Positions 35,381 to 43,344 of a stretch of DNA of 64,000 nt are shown one piece after another; the stretch's first letter is position 1; each line of letters starts with the position of its first letter. Made by a program: the position numbers and the translations under genes. Origin of the DNA: Streptococcus sp. LPB0220 (GTDB taxonomy: Bacteria; Bacillota; Bacilli; Lactobacillales; Streptococcaceae). Below the pieces are notes generated by a model. It was not told the origin of the DNA. It saw only the letters and a program-made list of their open reading frames with translations, and did not search any database. The stretch spans positions 294,001 through 358,000 of the forward strand of contig NZ_CP044230.1 in the NCBI RefSeq assembly GCF_008727815.1, given 5' to 3'.

Positions 35381-36544
35381 ATGAAAAAAACAATGGAAAG
35401 AATCAGTCTCTTGAGCTTGTCGCTCATGTTGATCTCATCTTTTTCAATAACAGCCGGTTTGCCGGCTATGAAGGCCTATTTTAGCCACTTCGGCTATTCA
35501 GCAGGCCAGGTAGAACTCTTGGTTTCCCTGCCAGCCTTTGCGGTCGTGGCCATGCTCTTTTTAAATAGCGTGATCGAGCGGTGGATGAGTGAGCGTCAGA
35601 TGATTGTCGCAGGGCTTTTACTCTTTTCAACTAGCGGGCTCTTGCCTTTGGTCGTACAGGACTATCCTCTCATCTTTCTAAGTCGTTTGCTCTTTGGTTT
35701 GGGGACAGGAATGATCAATGCCAAGGCTATTTCGATTATCAGTGAGCGCTACTCGGGCAATGACAAGACTCGGATGCTGGGCTATCGGGGATCTGCTGAA
35801 GTGGTGGGCTCTGCCATCTTGACCTTTATGGTGGGACAACTCTTACCCCTAGGCTGGCCAGCGATCTTTGCCGTATATGGTGGTGGTTACTTGATTTTAC
35901 TCCTCTATATCCTTTTTGTCCCTTATCCTAAGGAGAAAAAACAGGCTAGCTTGAAGGTGAAAAAGTCAGGATCCGTCCGCCTTCGCTCTCCTCAATGGCG
36001 TTTTAGTCTAATGCTAGCCGTGATTGCTGGTATCATCATTTGTTTCAATTCCATCATTAGCCTGCGCGTGCCGGATATCATTGTTGACGCTCGTATGGGA
36101 ACGGCGACAACAGCTGGAACCGTCTTGAGTCTGATGCAATTAACAGGGATTGTAGCAGGGGTAGGCTTTGCCAGTTTGACACATGTTTTCAAAAAGAACT
36201 TGCTCATGATCATGTGCATTGGTTTCGGTCTAGCTCTGGCTTTGATTGGCTTGTCCGGACAGCTGTGGAGCTTGGTTCTAGGAACCCTCTTAGCCGGATT
36301 TACTTACAGTACGGGAGTCACCAGTATCTTCTATCACCTATCTGAAAAAATCCCGACCAATCTCCTGAACCTTGCGACCTCGCTGGTCTTGATCGGCTGC
36401 AATCTCGGATCAGCCCTCTCTTCTTTCTTCATCCAGTTGGTGACGCCACTAGCTCCCTCTAATAACCTGCTCTTTGTCTGGATTGGTGCTTTGATGGTCC
36501 TAACGGGAGTTTTTGCCTCACAATTGTTAGCACGAACGAAATGA
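35381..36544 (+). CDS. MFS transporter, paralogue 1
   Basis: A 387-residue major facilitator with about 12 membrane helices in two halves. The first-loop signature reads NSVIERWMSERQMIVAGLL, and helix 4 LSRLLFGLGTGMINAKAIS is followed by the loop ISERYSGNDKTRMLGYRGSAE. The central cytoplasmic loop is basic (YPKEKKQASLKVKKSG). Substrate unknown; the class holds drug and metabolite exporters. Highly similar in layout to the next MFS gene (SERQMIV, ISERY, RGSAEVVG shared), so the pair arose by tandem duplication. Probably controlled by the divergent Crp/Fnr-type regulator. Confidence 0.88.
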   Translation: MKKTMERISLLSLSLMLISSFSITAGLPAMKAYFSHFGYSAGQVELLVSLPAFAVVAMLFLNSVIERWMSERQMIVAGLLLFSTSGLLPLVVQDYPLIFLSRLLFGLGTGMINAKAISIISERYSGNDKTRMLGYRGSAEVVGSAILTFMVGQLLPLGWPAIFAVYGGGYLILLLYILFVPYPKEKKQASLKVKKSGSVRLRSPQWRFSLMLAVIAGIIICFNSIISLRVPDIIVDARMGTATTAGTVLSLMQLTGIVAGVGFASLTHVFKKNLLMIMCIGFGLALALIGLSGQLWSLVLGTLLAGFTYSTGVTSIFYHLSEKIPTNLLNLATSLVLIGCNLGSALSSFFIQLVTPLAPSNNLLFVWIGALMVLTGVFASQLLARTK

Positions 36545-36567
36545 TGGAGAAATCATTTCGTTTTTTT
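36537..36567 (+). terminator. Terminator overlapping the MFS1 stop codon
   Basis: CGAAATGAT (36537-36545) pairs ATCATTTCG (36552-36560), then seven T. The stem includes the stop codon of the first MFS gene. Confidence 0.85.
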
Positions 36568-36578
36568 AATTCAATCTA

Positions 36579-36608
36579 TTGCGTCCTGTCACTAGCTCGT
36601 GTTATTAT
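36579..36608 (+). promoter_or_regulatory. Promoter of the second MFS gene
   Basis: TTGCGT (36579-36584), 18-base spacer, TATTAT (36603-36608). Confidence 0.45.
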
Positions 36609-36649
36609 AGGAGGAGTGTGAAAAAAAGATTAGTTTAAAGGATAGAATA

Positions 36650-37801
36650 ATGAAAAAAATCATGGAGAAAGTGAGTATTCTCGCGCTTTCATTTATTTTG
36701 ACGACCTCGTTTTCGATTTCGAGTGCGCAGTCGGCCATGTTTGCCTATTACAAGGGAATTCCTCACAGCATGATTGAGCTCTTGGTCTCGCTTCCTTCTG
36801 CCGGGATCATGGTTTCACTCATCTTCAATAAATGGATTGGACGCCTATTTTCAGAGCGTCAGATGATTGTGACGGGCTTAGTTGCTTACGCTCTATGTGG
36901 CTTTATTCCCTTAATCAGTCCAGCTTATCCGGTTGTCTTTTTGTCTCGGATTATTTTCGGGATGGCAGTTGGTTTGCTCAATGTTTCTGCTATTGCCATT
37001 ATCAGTGAGCGCTATAAAGGAAAAGAACGCGTCCAAACCCTTGGTATTCGTGGTTCTGCAGAGGTTGTTGGGACGGCCGTTTTAACCTTTGGAGTTAGCC
37101 TTTTGATTCGCTTTGGCTGGCAGGCTGCCTTTCTCGTTTACGGCATCAGCATTCCTATCTTACTTTTGTATCTCTTATTTGTGCCCTATGGATCTACGAC
37201 GGAAGCAGTGGAGGAAAAACACCGGGATGTCAAGATGACAGGGGGTCAATGGCGGACAGCGCTCGGCTTAGCAGTCGTTGCGGCAGCTATCGTCTTGTCC
37301 AATGTCATGATCACCGTTCGGATTCCAAGTGTGGTAGAGCAAGTGGGACATGGCACTGCCCAAACTGCGGGGGTTATTTTAGCAGCCATGCAATTTGTTG
37401 GGATCTTGGCAGGTTTGGCTTTCTCGCCCTTGACCTATCTATTCCGTGATCGTTTATTATTGGTTTCGGGAGTAGCTTATGGTGTGGCCCAAATGTTGAT
37501 CGGGGTCTCTCCAAATCTCTTGATTCTTGCCCTTGTAACCATTGCTTCTGGCTTCGCCTACAGTGTGGCTTTGACAACAGTTTACAATGTCTTATCTGAT
37601 AAGATGCCAGCAGGGGTCTTGAGCCAGGCAACGTCCATTGCGGTTTTGGGATGTAGTACAGGTTCGATCGCAACGACCTTTGTCCTTAGTCTATTAGGGA
37701 CGATCTCATCTGCTCCAGTCTTCATTTTTGGATTTTCTGGTATCCTCATGATCCTGGTTTCCTTTTTTGGCCTTTGGATTGTGCGAAAGAGCGGGAAGTA
37801 A
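36650..37801 (+). CDS. MFS transporter, paralogue 2
   Basis: A 383-residue, 12-helix major facilitator, parallel to the preceding gene along its whole length: N-terminus MKKIMEKVSILALSFILTTS against MKKTMERISLLSLSLMLISS, loop RLFSERQMIVTGL, and ISERYKGKERVQTLGIRGSA. The central loop is TTEAVEEKHRDVKMTGGQWR. Substrate unknown. It has its own promoter and is followed three bases later by rsuA, so it may be co-transcribed with that gene. Start ATG 36650 follows AAAGGATAGAATA. Confidence 0.88.
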   Translation: MKKIMEKVSILALSFILTTSFSISSAQSAMFAYYKGIPHSMIELLVSLPSAGIMVSLIFNKWIGRLFSERQMIVTGLVAYALCGFIPLISPAYPVVFLSRIIFGMAVGLLNVSAIAIISERYKGKERVQTLGIRGSAEVVGTAVLTFGVSLLIRFGWQAAFLVYGISIPILLLYLLFVPYGSTTEAVEEKHRDVKMTGGQWRTALGLAVVAAAIVLSNVMITVRIPSVVEQVGHGTAQTAGVILAAMQFVGILAGLAFSPLTYLFRDRLLLVSGVAYGVAQMLIGVSPNLLILALVTIASGFAYSVALTTVYNVLSDKMPAGVLSQATSIAVLGCSTGSIATTFVLSLLGTISSAPVFIFGFSGILMILVSFFGLWIVRKSGK

Positions 37802-37803
37802 TT

Positions 37804-38532
37804 ATGCGGCTAGATAAATTTTTAGTGGATTGCGGCGTGGGGAGCAGGACCGAGGTCAAGCAACTCCTCAAGCAAAAGAAAATCGCAGTAAATGGGAAAA
37901 ATGAGACAGCAGGCAAACTGCAGATTGATCCAGACAAGGATCAGGTGACCTTTATGGGAGAAGACCTGGTCCATGAAACCTTCGTGTATTATCTGCTTAA
38001 TAAACCAGCTGGGGTCATCTCAGCGACTGAAGATGATCACCACCAAACTGTGCTGGATTTATTGGATGAGACAGCCCGTCACAAGGAAGTCTTTCCTGTC
38101 GGGCGCCTGGATATCGATACCCATGGCTTGCTGCTTTTGACCAATAATGGCAAGCTCGCTCATGCCATGCTTTCGCCGAAGAAGCATGTGTCGAAGATCT
38201 ACCGTGCCCAGGTGGATGGGATCATGGATGAGACAGATGTAGCCCGTTTTGAAGCAGGCATTGCCCTCAAAGACTTCACCACCTTACCTGCGAGATTGCA
38301 GATCTTAGAGGTGAATGAGGCAAATACCAGCTCCTACGTCGAAATCGAAATTGCTGAAGGAAAATTCCATCAGGTCAAGCGCATGGTCGCTGCCTGTGGC
38401 AAGGAAGTGGTGGATTTAGAGCGGATTTCTATGGGTCCTCTAACGCTAGATCCAAGCCTGAAATTGGGAGAATGGCGAAGACTCCATCCTTCTGAACTCA
38501 AGTCCCTAGAGGTCTTCGGAGTTCCCTTATAA
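37804..38532 (+). CDS. rsuA: 16S rRNA pseudouridine-516 synthase family protein
   Basis: A 242-residue RsuA/RluB-family enzyme: N-terminal S4 RNA-binding domain (residues 1-60; LDKFLVDCGVGSRTEVKQLL), then the synthase domain with catalytic motif GRLDIDTHGLLLLTNNG (Asp in GRLD) and SKIYRAQVDG, and KFHQVKRM near the end. Assigned to RsuA by length and motif; other members of the family modify 23S rRNA, so the exact target is not certain. The ATG at 37804 lies three bases after the MFS stop codon; GGAAG overlaps the end of that gene. A strong terminator follows. Confidence 0.9.
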   Translation: MRLDKFLVDCGVGSRTEVKQLLKQKKIAVNGKNETAGKLQIDPDKDQVTFMGEDLVHETFVYYLLNKPAGVISATEDDHHQTVLDLLDETARHKEVFPVGRLDIDTHGLLLLTNNGKLAHAMLSPKKHVSKIYRAQVDGIMDETDVARFEAGIALKDFTTLPARLQILEVNEANTSSYVEIEIAEGKFHQVKRMVAACGKEVVDLERISMGPLTLDPSLKLGEWRRLHPSELKSLEVFGVPL

Positions 38533-38535
38533 GCA

Positions 38536-38575
38536 AAAAAACAAGCAGTCTGATTCTTACAGACTGCTTGTTTTT
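38536..38575. terminator. Strong terminator after rsuA
   Basis: AAAAACAAGCAGTCTG pairs CAGACTGCTTGTTTTT around a seven-base loop. Confidence 0.92.
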
Positions 38576-38624
38576 ATTTGTATCAAGAAAATGTACTGAA
38601 AAGACAAAAAATGAATTTAATTGC

Positions 38625-38653
38625 TTGTACTATCAAAGCAAATTGTTTATAAT
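38625..38653 (+). promoter_or_regulatory. Promoter of the Cna-B adhesin gene
   Basis: TTGTAC (38625-38630), 17-base spacer, TATAAT (38648-38653). Start near 38660 gives a leader of about 93 nt. Confidence 0.6.
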
Positions 38654-38752
38654 GAAAAAAGATAGGTTGTGTATAAATTCACAATATGTAGTGATAATTT
38701 TTCGACTCACATACCTTATCTAGTAAACGTAGAAAAAGGAGAAAAATCGTTT

Positions 38753-41416
38753 ATGAAAAAGTGGCTTTATTCTGTTGTGACAACAGTTGCCCTATTTTTA
38801 CTAGCGGCTTTAGGATTTGCCAAACCCAATAGTCCAGCTAAAGTCCATGCAGATACGATCAATGATGTTGTGACATCTGTAAACATCTCGAAATCAACTG
38901 GTGGAGCGATTACAGATCCACTCGGTGTTTGGGAGAGTTTTCAAGTTGAAGCAAACTTTGTGTTGCCAAATGGTCGTGTAAAAAAGGGAGATAAGACCGT
39001 TATCCAACTTGGAGATGACTTTAAGGTCTTTGAAACGGACACCATTGACCTGCTGGATCCAAGCGGTCAAAAAGTTGCGACAGCAACAGTAGATGATCAA
39101 AGAAAAGTCATCACCGTAACCTATACGGACTATCCTGAAAGAATGGCCAATGTGACAGGGAAACTGCGTTTCTTTGCGCGTGTAGACCACCAAGTCGTCA
39201 AAGGACAAAAGACACTTGATTTTACTCTTACGATCGATAAGAAAGTGATTTCAGGTGGGAATATCGATTACAAAGGGGTCAATCCAGGTGAGAATCCTCC
39301 TACTCCAGAAGTCTTTAGCAAGTGGGGGTGGACCAACTCAGATGATAAATTAAAATTGACCTATACATTGAACATCAATCAAGGCCACACAGCCCTTCAT
39401 AATATTGATATTAAAGACCAATTGGCCTTTACAGATGGAAAAATCAAAGCAGATTCTGTCAACATCCATACAGGAACTTGGCAGGTTAGTGACGAAGATG
39501 GGGCTTATCATTTAAAAGATACCACAAACGTCACCAAGAATTACTCCCCTGTTGTCAGCGCTGATGGTCGTTCTCTAACGGTTCATATTGGAGATCTAGC
39601 TCCTGAACAAGGGATGACTGTTCGCTATGATGTCTATCTGGACAAGGTCCCAGCCATCAATACATCCTACAAAAACAATGCGACAATGACAGCTACAGAA
39701 ATCAAGGAGCAAAATAAGGTAGCAGACGTTCTGTATCAGTTCCTCGATGGAAAATTCAATGGTGAGAAATATTCCTTCACGATTCACAAAAAAGGTGAAA
39801 ATGGCCAAGCGCTTGCCGGTGCCGTCTTTGCTGTGACAGCAGATGATACTGGTGAGCAAGTGGGAACCATTACGACAGATGAGAATGGTGTTGGCACTAT
39901 TACGGGCTTGATCAAACAAGCTTATACGGTTCAAGAAATTCAAGCTCCAACTGGCTATGTTCTCTCAGAAGAACTTATCAAGATCAGCAAGGACGATTTT
40001 GGAAATGACCTTGCGATTTCTCGTGATGTTGTGAACCAAAAAGAAAAAACAAGTGTCTCTGGCCAAAAGACATGGAATGACAATGACAACCAAGATGGCA
40101 AGCGTCCATCAAAAATCACAGTCAATCTCCTAGCAAATGGTGTCAAAGTCGCTTCTAAAGAAGTGAAACCAGATGCGGTAGTAACTTGGGCTTATCATTT
40201 TGATAATCTCGATGTGGTCGATGATGCTGGCAATGTCATTGCCTACACTGTTTCAGAAGAACCTGTTGAAGGCTATGAAGCGACTATTGAAGGAACCAAT
40301 ATTACCAACAGTCGGACACCAGAAGTTGTTGAGATTCCAGTAACGAAAGTTTGGAAAGACAATGATAACCAAGATGGCGTTCGTCCTGACAAGGTCACTG
40401 TTCGTCTCCTTGCAGATGGTACAGAAGTAGCTAGCCAAGAGCTAAGTGCAGCGACTGATTGGAAGACAGTCTTTACCAATCTTCCAAAATACAATCACGG
40501 CAAACAAATTGTCTACACAGTCACAGAAGACACAGTAGCCAATTACTCTGCTGCGATTGATGGAACAACCATTACCAATAGCTACAAGCCAGGTAAAACC
40601 AGCGTTACTGTTACAAAACGTTGGGAAGACAACAATGACCAAGATGGCAAACGTCCAAGCACCATTAAGGTACAGCTCTATGCAGATGGCAAAGCTCAAG
40701 GAAAAGAAGTAGAACTTTCTGCTAAAAATAACTGGACTCATACCTTTAGCAATTTGCCTCTAAAAGCGAAAGGCAAAGAGATTCAGTACCAAGTGAAAGA
40801 AGTTGGAACAGTCAAAGGCTATACTAGTACGGTCGATGACAGTAACAAGGGAAATGTAGTGATCACCAATAGCCGCACACCAGAAGTAACGGAAGTAGCG
40901 GTCAAGAAGATCTGGGATGATGCAGACAATAAAGATGGTCTTCGTCCTGAAAAAATCACAGTTCGTCTCCTTGCGGATGGTCAAGAAGTAGCTGTAAAAG
41001 AAATCACAGCTACTGATAATTGGCAGGCAAGCTTCACGGATCTACCTGTATACAAGGAAGGTAAGAAGATTGCCTACACGATTACAGAGGATCCAGTAGC
41101 AGGTTATACAAGCAACATTGATGGTTTCACGGTAACCAATCGTCATACACCACCAACAACACCTCCTACCACACCACCAAGTACACCGCCAACGACTCCG
41201 CCTACAACCCCACCAACAACTCCACCGACGACACCACCAACAACGCCGCCAAGCACACCGGAAAAACCAGAAACTCCAACTACACCAAAAGAAGGAAAGA
41301 AAAAATTTCTTCCATCAACTGGTGAAGTTGTTGCTTACGGATTGACCATACTCGGTGCACTCTTAGCAATTTTTGCTTTGGCTTTGCTCTTGCGTGGTAA
41401 ACGGAAAGAGAAATAA
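38753..41416 (+). CDS. LPXTG-anchored Cna-B repeat adhesin
   Basis: An 887-residue surface protein. Signal peptide 1 to about 35 (SVVTTVALFLLAALGFA); N-terminal MSCRAMM-like A region (about 36-330, collagen/fibrinogen-adhesin fold); one SpaA-type prealbumin domain (about 337-425; FTIHKKGENG ... YTVQEIQAPTGYVLS, with Lys and Glu placed for an isopeptide bond); four Cna-B repeats (starting near 432, 526, 613, 713; for example VWKDNDNQDGVRPDKVTVRL); Pro/Thr linker (about 800-845); sorting signal LPSTG at 853-857, hydrophobic helix and RGKRKEK tail. It would be linked to peptidoglycan by sortase A. Start ATG 38753 follows AAAGGAGAAAAATCGTTT. Ligand unknown. Monocistronic. Confidence 0.94.
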   Translation: MKKWLYSVVTTVALFLLAALGFAKPNSPAKVHADTINDVVTSVNISKSTGGAITDPLGVWESFQVEANFVLPNGRVKKGDKTVIQLGDDFKVFETDTIDLLDPSGQKVATATVDDQRKVITVTYTDYPERMANVTGKLRFFARVDHQVVKGQKTLDFTLTIDKKVISGGNIDYKGVNPGENPPTPEVFSKWGWTNSDDKLKLTYTLNINQGHTALHNIDIKDQLAFTDGKIKADSVNIHTGTWQVSDEDGAYHLKDTTNVTKNYSPVVSADGRSLTVHIGDLAPEQGMTVRYDVYLDKVPAINTSYKNNATMTATEIKEQNKVADVLYQFLDGKFNGEKYSFTIHKKGENGQALAGAVFAVTADDTGEQVGTITTDENGVGTITGLIKQAYTVQEIQAPTGYVLSEELIKISKDDFGNDLAISRDVVNQKEKTSVSGQKTWNDNDNQDGKRPSKITVNLLANGVKVASKEVKPDAVVTWAYHFDNLDVVDDAGNVIAYTVSEEPVEGYEATIEGTNITNSRTPEVVEIPVTKVWKDNDNQDGVRPDKVTVRLLADGTEVASQELSAATDWKTVFTNLPKYNHGKQIVYTVTEDTVANYSAAIDGTTITNSYKPGKTSVTVTKRWEDNNDQDGKRPSTIKVQLYADGKAQGKEVELSAKNNWTHTFSNLPLKAKGKEIQYQVKEVGTVKGYTSTVDDSNKGNVVITNSRTPEVTEVAVKKIWDDADNKDGLRPEKITVRLLADGQEVAVKEITATDNWQASFTDLPVYKEGKKIAYTITEDPVAGYTSNIDGFTVTNRHTPPTTPPTTPPSTPPTTPPTTPPTTPPTTPPTTPPSTPEKPETPTTPKEGKKKFLPSTGEVVAYGLTILGALLAIFALALLLRGKRKEK

Positions 41417-41432
41417 GCTTCATACCGATAAA

Positions 41433-41467
41433 GGGGCTGGGACAAAAGTCCTAGCCTCTCAATTATT
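41433..41467 (+). terminator. Terminator-like hairpin after the adhesin gene
   Basis: GGCTGGGAC (41435-41443) pairs GTCCTAGCC (41448-41456) with one G-U, AAAA loop, followed by TCTCAATTATTTTT. This sequence may itself be part of the following repeat. Confidence 0.6.
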
Positions 41468-41470
41468 TTT

Positions 41471-41605
41471 GGATTGTCGAGCAAGACGCAGTGGTTGTGT
41501 GGGCTCTACTACGCTGATTCCATCAGCTTTTACAGCCCTACTCAACTGTTCGGAGGTGGGACGACGAAATCAAATTCTAACGAATTACCGATTTCTGTCC
41601 CACTC
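41471..41605 (-). repeat. Intergenic repeat element, copy 2 (inverted)
   Basis: About 135 bp; its complement carries GGACAGAAATCGGTA, GATTTCGTCGTCC, ACAGTTGAGTAG and CAACCACTG in the same order as 31601-31715. The remainder of the spacer to rpsO (41606-41826) carries the rpsO promoter and leader. Confidence 0.65.
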
Positions 41606-41707
41606 TCTTTTGAATAAGTTGCTTGAAGAATGATCCATCAAATTGTCCAAATTCCCAAGGTTCTTTTTAGAAAAGAGAAAAGCTCCTCTCGAAGGAAACA
41701 TAAGTGT

Positions 41708-41736
41708 TTGACAGAAAGATGAAATCTTGGTAGAAT
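41708..41736 (+). promoter_or_regulatory. Promoter of rpsO
   Basis: TTGACA (41708-41713), 17-base spacer, TAGAAT (41731-41736): near-consensus, as expected for a ribosomal protein gene. Leader about 84 nt; it contains GCAGG/CCTGC (about 41774-41795), which could form a short hairpin for S15 autocontrol. Confidence 0.75.
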
Positions 41737-41826
41737 AAGAAGGTCGAATAGACAACTAACTCTTTCTTGGTAGCAGGATATGCCAAACCTGCCACTCGGA
41801 TAGAGCATAAAGAAAAGGAGCTTATC

Positions 41827-42096
41827 ATGGCAATCTCAAAAGAGAAAAAAAATGAAATCATTGCACAATACGCACGTCACGAAGGTGACACTGGTTCAGT
41901 AGAAGTACAAGTTGCTGTCCTTACTTGGGAAATCAACCACTTGAACGAACACATCAAACAACACAAAAAAGACCACGCTACTTACCGTGGTTTGATGAAG
42001 AAAATCGGTCGCCGTCGTAACTTGTTGGCTTACCTTCGTACAAACGACGTTAACCGTTACCGTGAGTTGATCAACTCTCTTGGACTTCGTCGTTAA
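41827..42096 (+). CDS. rpsO: 30S ribosomal protein S15
   Basis: 89 residues, the exact bacterial S15 length, with the family signature [20 protein letters not shown] and [12 protein letters not shown]15 binds the central domain of 16S rRNA early in assembly and often represses its own mRNA. Start ATG 41827 follows AAAAGGAGCTTATC; the in-frame upstream codons lack a ribosome binding site. Codon use is that of a highly expressed gene. Directly after the stop (15 bases) lies an inverted copy of the structured repeat that is triplicated before pnp. Confidence 0.98.
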   Translation: MAISKEKKNEIIAQYARHEGDTGSVEVQVAVLTWEINHLNEHIKQHKKDHATYRGLMKKIGRRRNLLAYLRTNDVNRYRELINSLGLRR

Positions 42097-42106
42097 TCAT
42101 GATGCT

Positions 42107-42200
42107 AAGGGCGCCAAAAATCCGTATGAAAATAGGGAAACGACACAGTGTTCGATGAACACAAGGAGTTTCATCTTTTTCACTAGGATTTTAGCCCGAG
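42107..42200 (-). repeat. Structured hairpin repeat, copy D (inverted, after rpsO)
   Basis: Reads on the minus strand like the pnp-upstream units A-C. Plus-strand pairings: AAATCC 42118-42123 with GGATTT 42186-42191; GAAAA 42128-42132 with TTTTC 42177-42181; GAAAC 42137-42141 with GTTTC 42168-42172; GTGTTC 42148-42153 with GAACAC 42157-42162, three-base loop. It lies in the 3' UTR of rpsO. Confidence 0.75.
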
Positions 42201-42205
42201 CTCAA

Positions 42206-42237
42206 AACAGCTCTCTGAATTCAGGGAGCTGTTCTTT
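42206..42237 (+). terminator. Terminator of rpsO
   Basis: AACAGCTCTCTGA (42205-42218) pairs TCAGGGAGCTGTT (42221-42233), then CTTTTTT. Confidence 0.88.
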
Positions 42238-42282
42238 TTTGCCAAGTGCTTAGGCCGTGTTCAATTGAGCATATCTTGAAAT

Positions 42283-42318
42283 AAAGCTACTCTAGTTGAG
42301 TAGCTTTTTTGTTTTTTG
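42283..42318 (+). terminator. Second terminator hairpin in the rpsO-DUF4649 spacer
   Basis: AAAGCTACTC (42283-42292) pairs GAGTAGCTTT (42298-42307), then TTTGTTTTTT. Confidence 0.8.
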
Positions 42319-42342
42319 TCACCTTGCCTCGATATACTCGAG

Positions 42343-42348
42343 TATAAT
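42343..42348 (+). promoter_or_regulatory. Candidate -10 of short transcription unit 1
   Basis: TATAAT at 42343-42348, inside the repeated text GTATAATCTTCGG. No well-spaced -35 was found. Confidence 0.4.
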
Positions 42349-42354
42349 CTTCGG

Positions 42355-42417
42355 CTACGGTTCCTAGCATCGTAAGGTAAAATAGACCAGAACTATCTCC
42401 CTTCGGGGAGATTTTTT
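42355..42417 (+). ncRNA. Candidate small RNA 1
   Basis: From the predicted start after TATAAT (42343) to the UUCG-loop terminator ATCTCCC/GGGAGAT (42395-42412) with TTTTTT. About 63 nt, no ORF. Parallel design to the next unit. Confidence 0.35.
42395..42417 (+). terminator. UUCG tetraloop terminator
   Basis: ATCTCCC (42395-42401), TTCG loop, GGGAGAT (42406-42412), then TTTTT. Confidence 0.88.
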
Positions 42418-42436
42418 GTTTTCAGAAGAAATCCGG

Positions 42437-42442
42437 TACAAT
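42437..42442 (+). promoter_or_regulatory. Candidate -10 of short transcription unit 2
   Basis: TACAAT at 42437-42442 inside GTACAATCTTCGG, the same context as at 42342. TTGTTT stands about 15 bases upstream. Confidence 0.4.
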
Positions 42443-42448
42443 CTTCGG

Positions 42449-42516
42449 TTCGTCGCCTTGTCTAGAAACGTTTTATCTAGCAAGAATGGAGCTCTCTGGA
42501 TTCAGAGGGCTTTTTT
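42449..42516 (+). ncRNA. Candidate small RNA 2
   Basis: About 68 nt from the predicted start to terminator GCTCTCTG (42491-42498) / CAGAGGGC (42503-42510) with TTTTTT. Contains an internal TCTAG/CTAGA-type pairing (42461-42480). No ORF. Confidence 0.35.
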
Positions 42517-42628
42517 CTTGTCTTTTCCTTATCGAACGAGATTCATCATTCTGAGGAAGTCGTTTTATTTGACAGATGTAATGTCTAGAGTTACAATTGA
42601 TGCATCATAAGAAATAGAGGTTATCGAT

Positions 42629-42853
42629 ATGATTGAAATTACATATCTAGACAGTGCAAAACAAGAAAGAGTCATGCATTTTGATTCCTACGAAGAGTTT
42701 GAACGCTCCCAACAAGCTTGCTTGATTGGGGTAGCAGATTTTTATCCTGTTGTGAAACTGACCTATAATGGGCATGAGTTGGATTACCAAGGGACTTACG
42801 GGGATGTTTTCTTCTATTTGATGAAGCAAGATTTGACGCAGTACCAAAACTAA
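42629..42853 (+). CDS. DUF4649-type small protein
   Basis: A 74-residue acidic, beta-strand-rich soluble protein (MIEITYLDSAKQERVMHFDS, LTYNGHELDYQGTYGDVFFY). It resembles the DUF4649 family that precedes trxA in streptococci; function unknown. ATG 42629 has only a weak AGAGG-type site about 14 bases upstream. trxA begins 13 bases after the stop with AAAGGAG between, so the two are an operon, which suggests a link to redox metabolism or simply a conserved neighbourhood. Confidence 0.8.
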   Translation: MIEITYLDSAKQERVMHFDSYEEFERSQQACLIGVADFYPVVKLTYNGHELDYQGTYGDVFFYLMKQDLTQYQN

Positions 42854-42865
42854 AGGAGAAAGAAA

Positions 42866-43180
42866 ATGGCAAAAGCAATTACAGACGCAACATTTGAAGC
42901 AGAAACAAAAGAAGGTTTGGTCTTGGTAGACTTTTGGGCAACCTGGTGTGGTCCATGTCGCATGCAAGCTCCTATTTTAGAAAAATTATCGGAAGAACTT
43001 TCGGAAGATGAGTTAAAAATCCTAAAAATGGATGTGGATGAAAATCCAGAAACAGCGCGTGCTTTCGGCATTATGTCCATTCCAACCTTGCTCTTTAAAA
43101 AAGATGGGCAGGTTGTTAAACAAGTAGCAGGAGTGCATACCGCAGCACAAATTAAGGCCATTGTGGCAGAGTTGAGTTAA
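42866..43180 (+). CDS. trxA: Thioredoxin
   Basis: A 104-residue thioredoxin with the active site WCGPC (27-31) in FWATWCGPCRMQAP, the cis-proline motif MSIPTLLFKKDG, and the final helix. It reduces cytoplasmic disulphides using NADPH via thioredoxin reductase. Start follows AAAGGAGAAAGAAA. Second gene of the DUF4649-trxA pair; two hairpin terminators follow. Confidence 0.96.
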   Translation: MAKAITDATFEAETKEGLVLVDFWATWCGPCRMQAPILEKLSEELSEDELKILKMDVDENPETARAFGIMSIPTLLFKKDGQVVKQVAGVHTAAQIKAIVAELS

Positions 43181-43187
43181 TATCACA

Positions 43188-43224
43188 AGCACACTTCCAG
43201 TAGTAAAATGGGAGTGCTTTTATA
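43188..43224 (+). terminator. Terminator after trxA
   Basis: AAGCACACTTCC (43188-43199) pairs GGGAGTGCTTT (43210-43220) with mismatches, then TTATAT. Confidence 0.65.
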
Positions 43225-43235
43225 TATCCAAAGAA

Positions 43236-43275
43236 AGAGCCCTGCCCTCTTAAATGAGGAGCAAGGCTCTTTTGT
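43236..43275 (+). terminator. Second terminator after trxA
   Basis: AGAGCCCTGCCCTC (43236-43249) pairs GAGGAGCAAGGCTCT (43256-43270) with small bulges, then TTTTGTC. Confidence 0.75.
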
Positions 43276-43344
43276 CTTCAATAATTTTTTTCACGAAAAG
43301 TGACTTGAAAATATTTGGAGGGTTTTACATTCACTGTGCAATAG

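Noticed and set aside
41150..41270. Tandem DNA repeat as an independent element
   Set aside because: It is the coding sequence of the Pro/Thr-rich wall linker (TPPTTPP units) of the adhesin.
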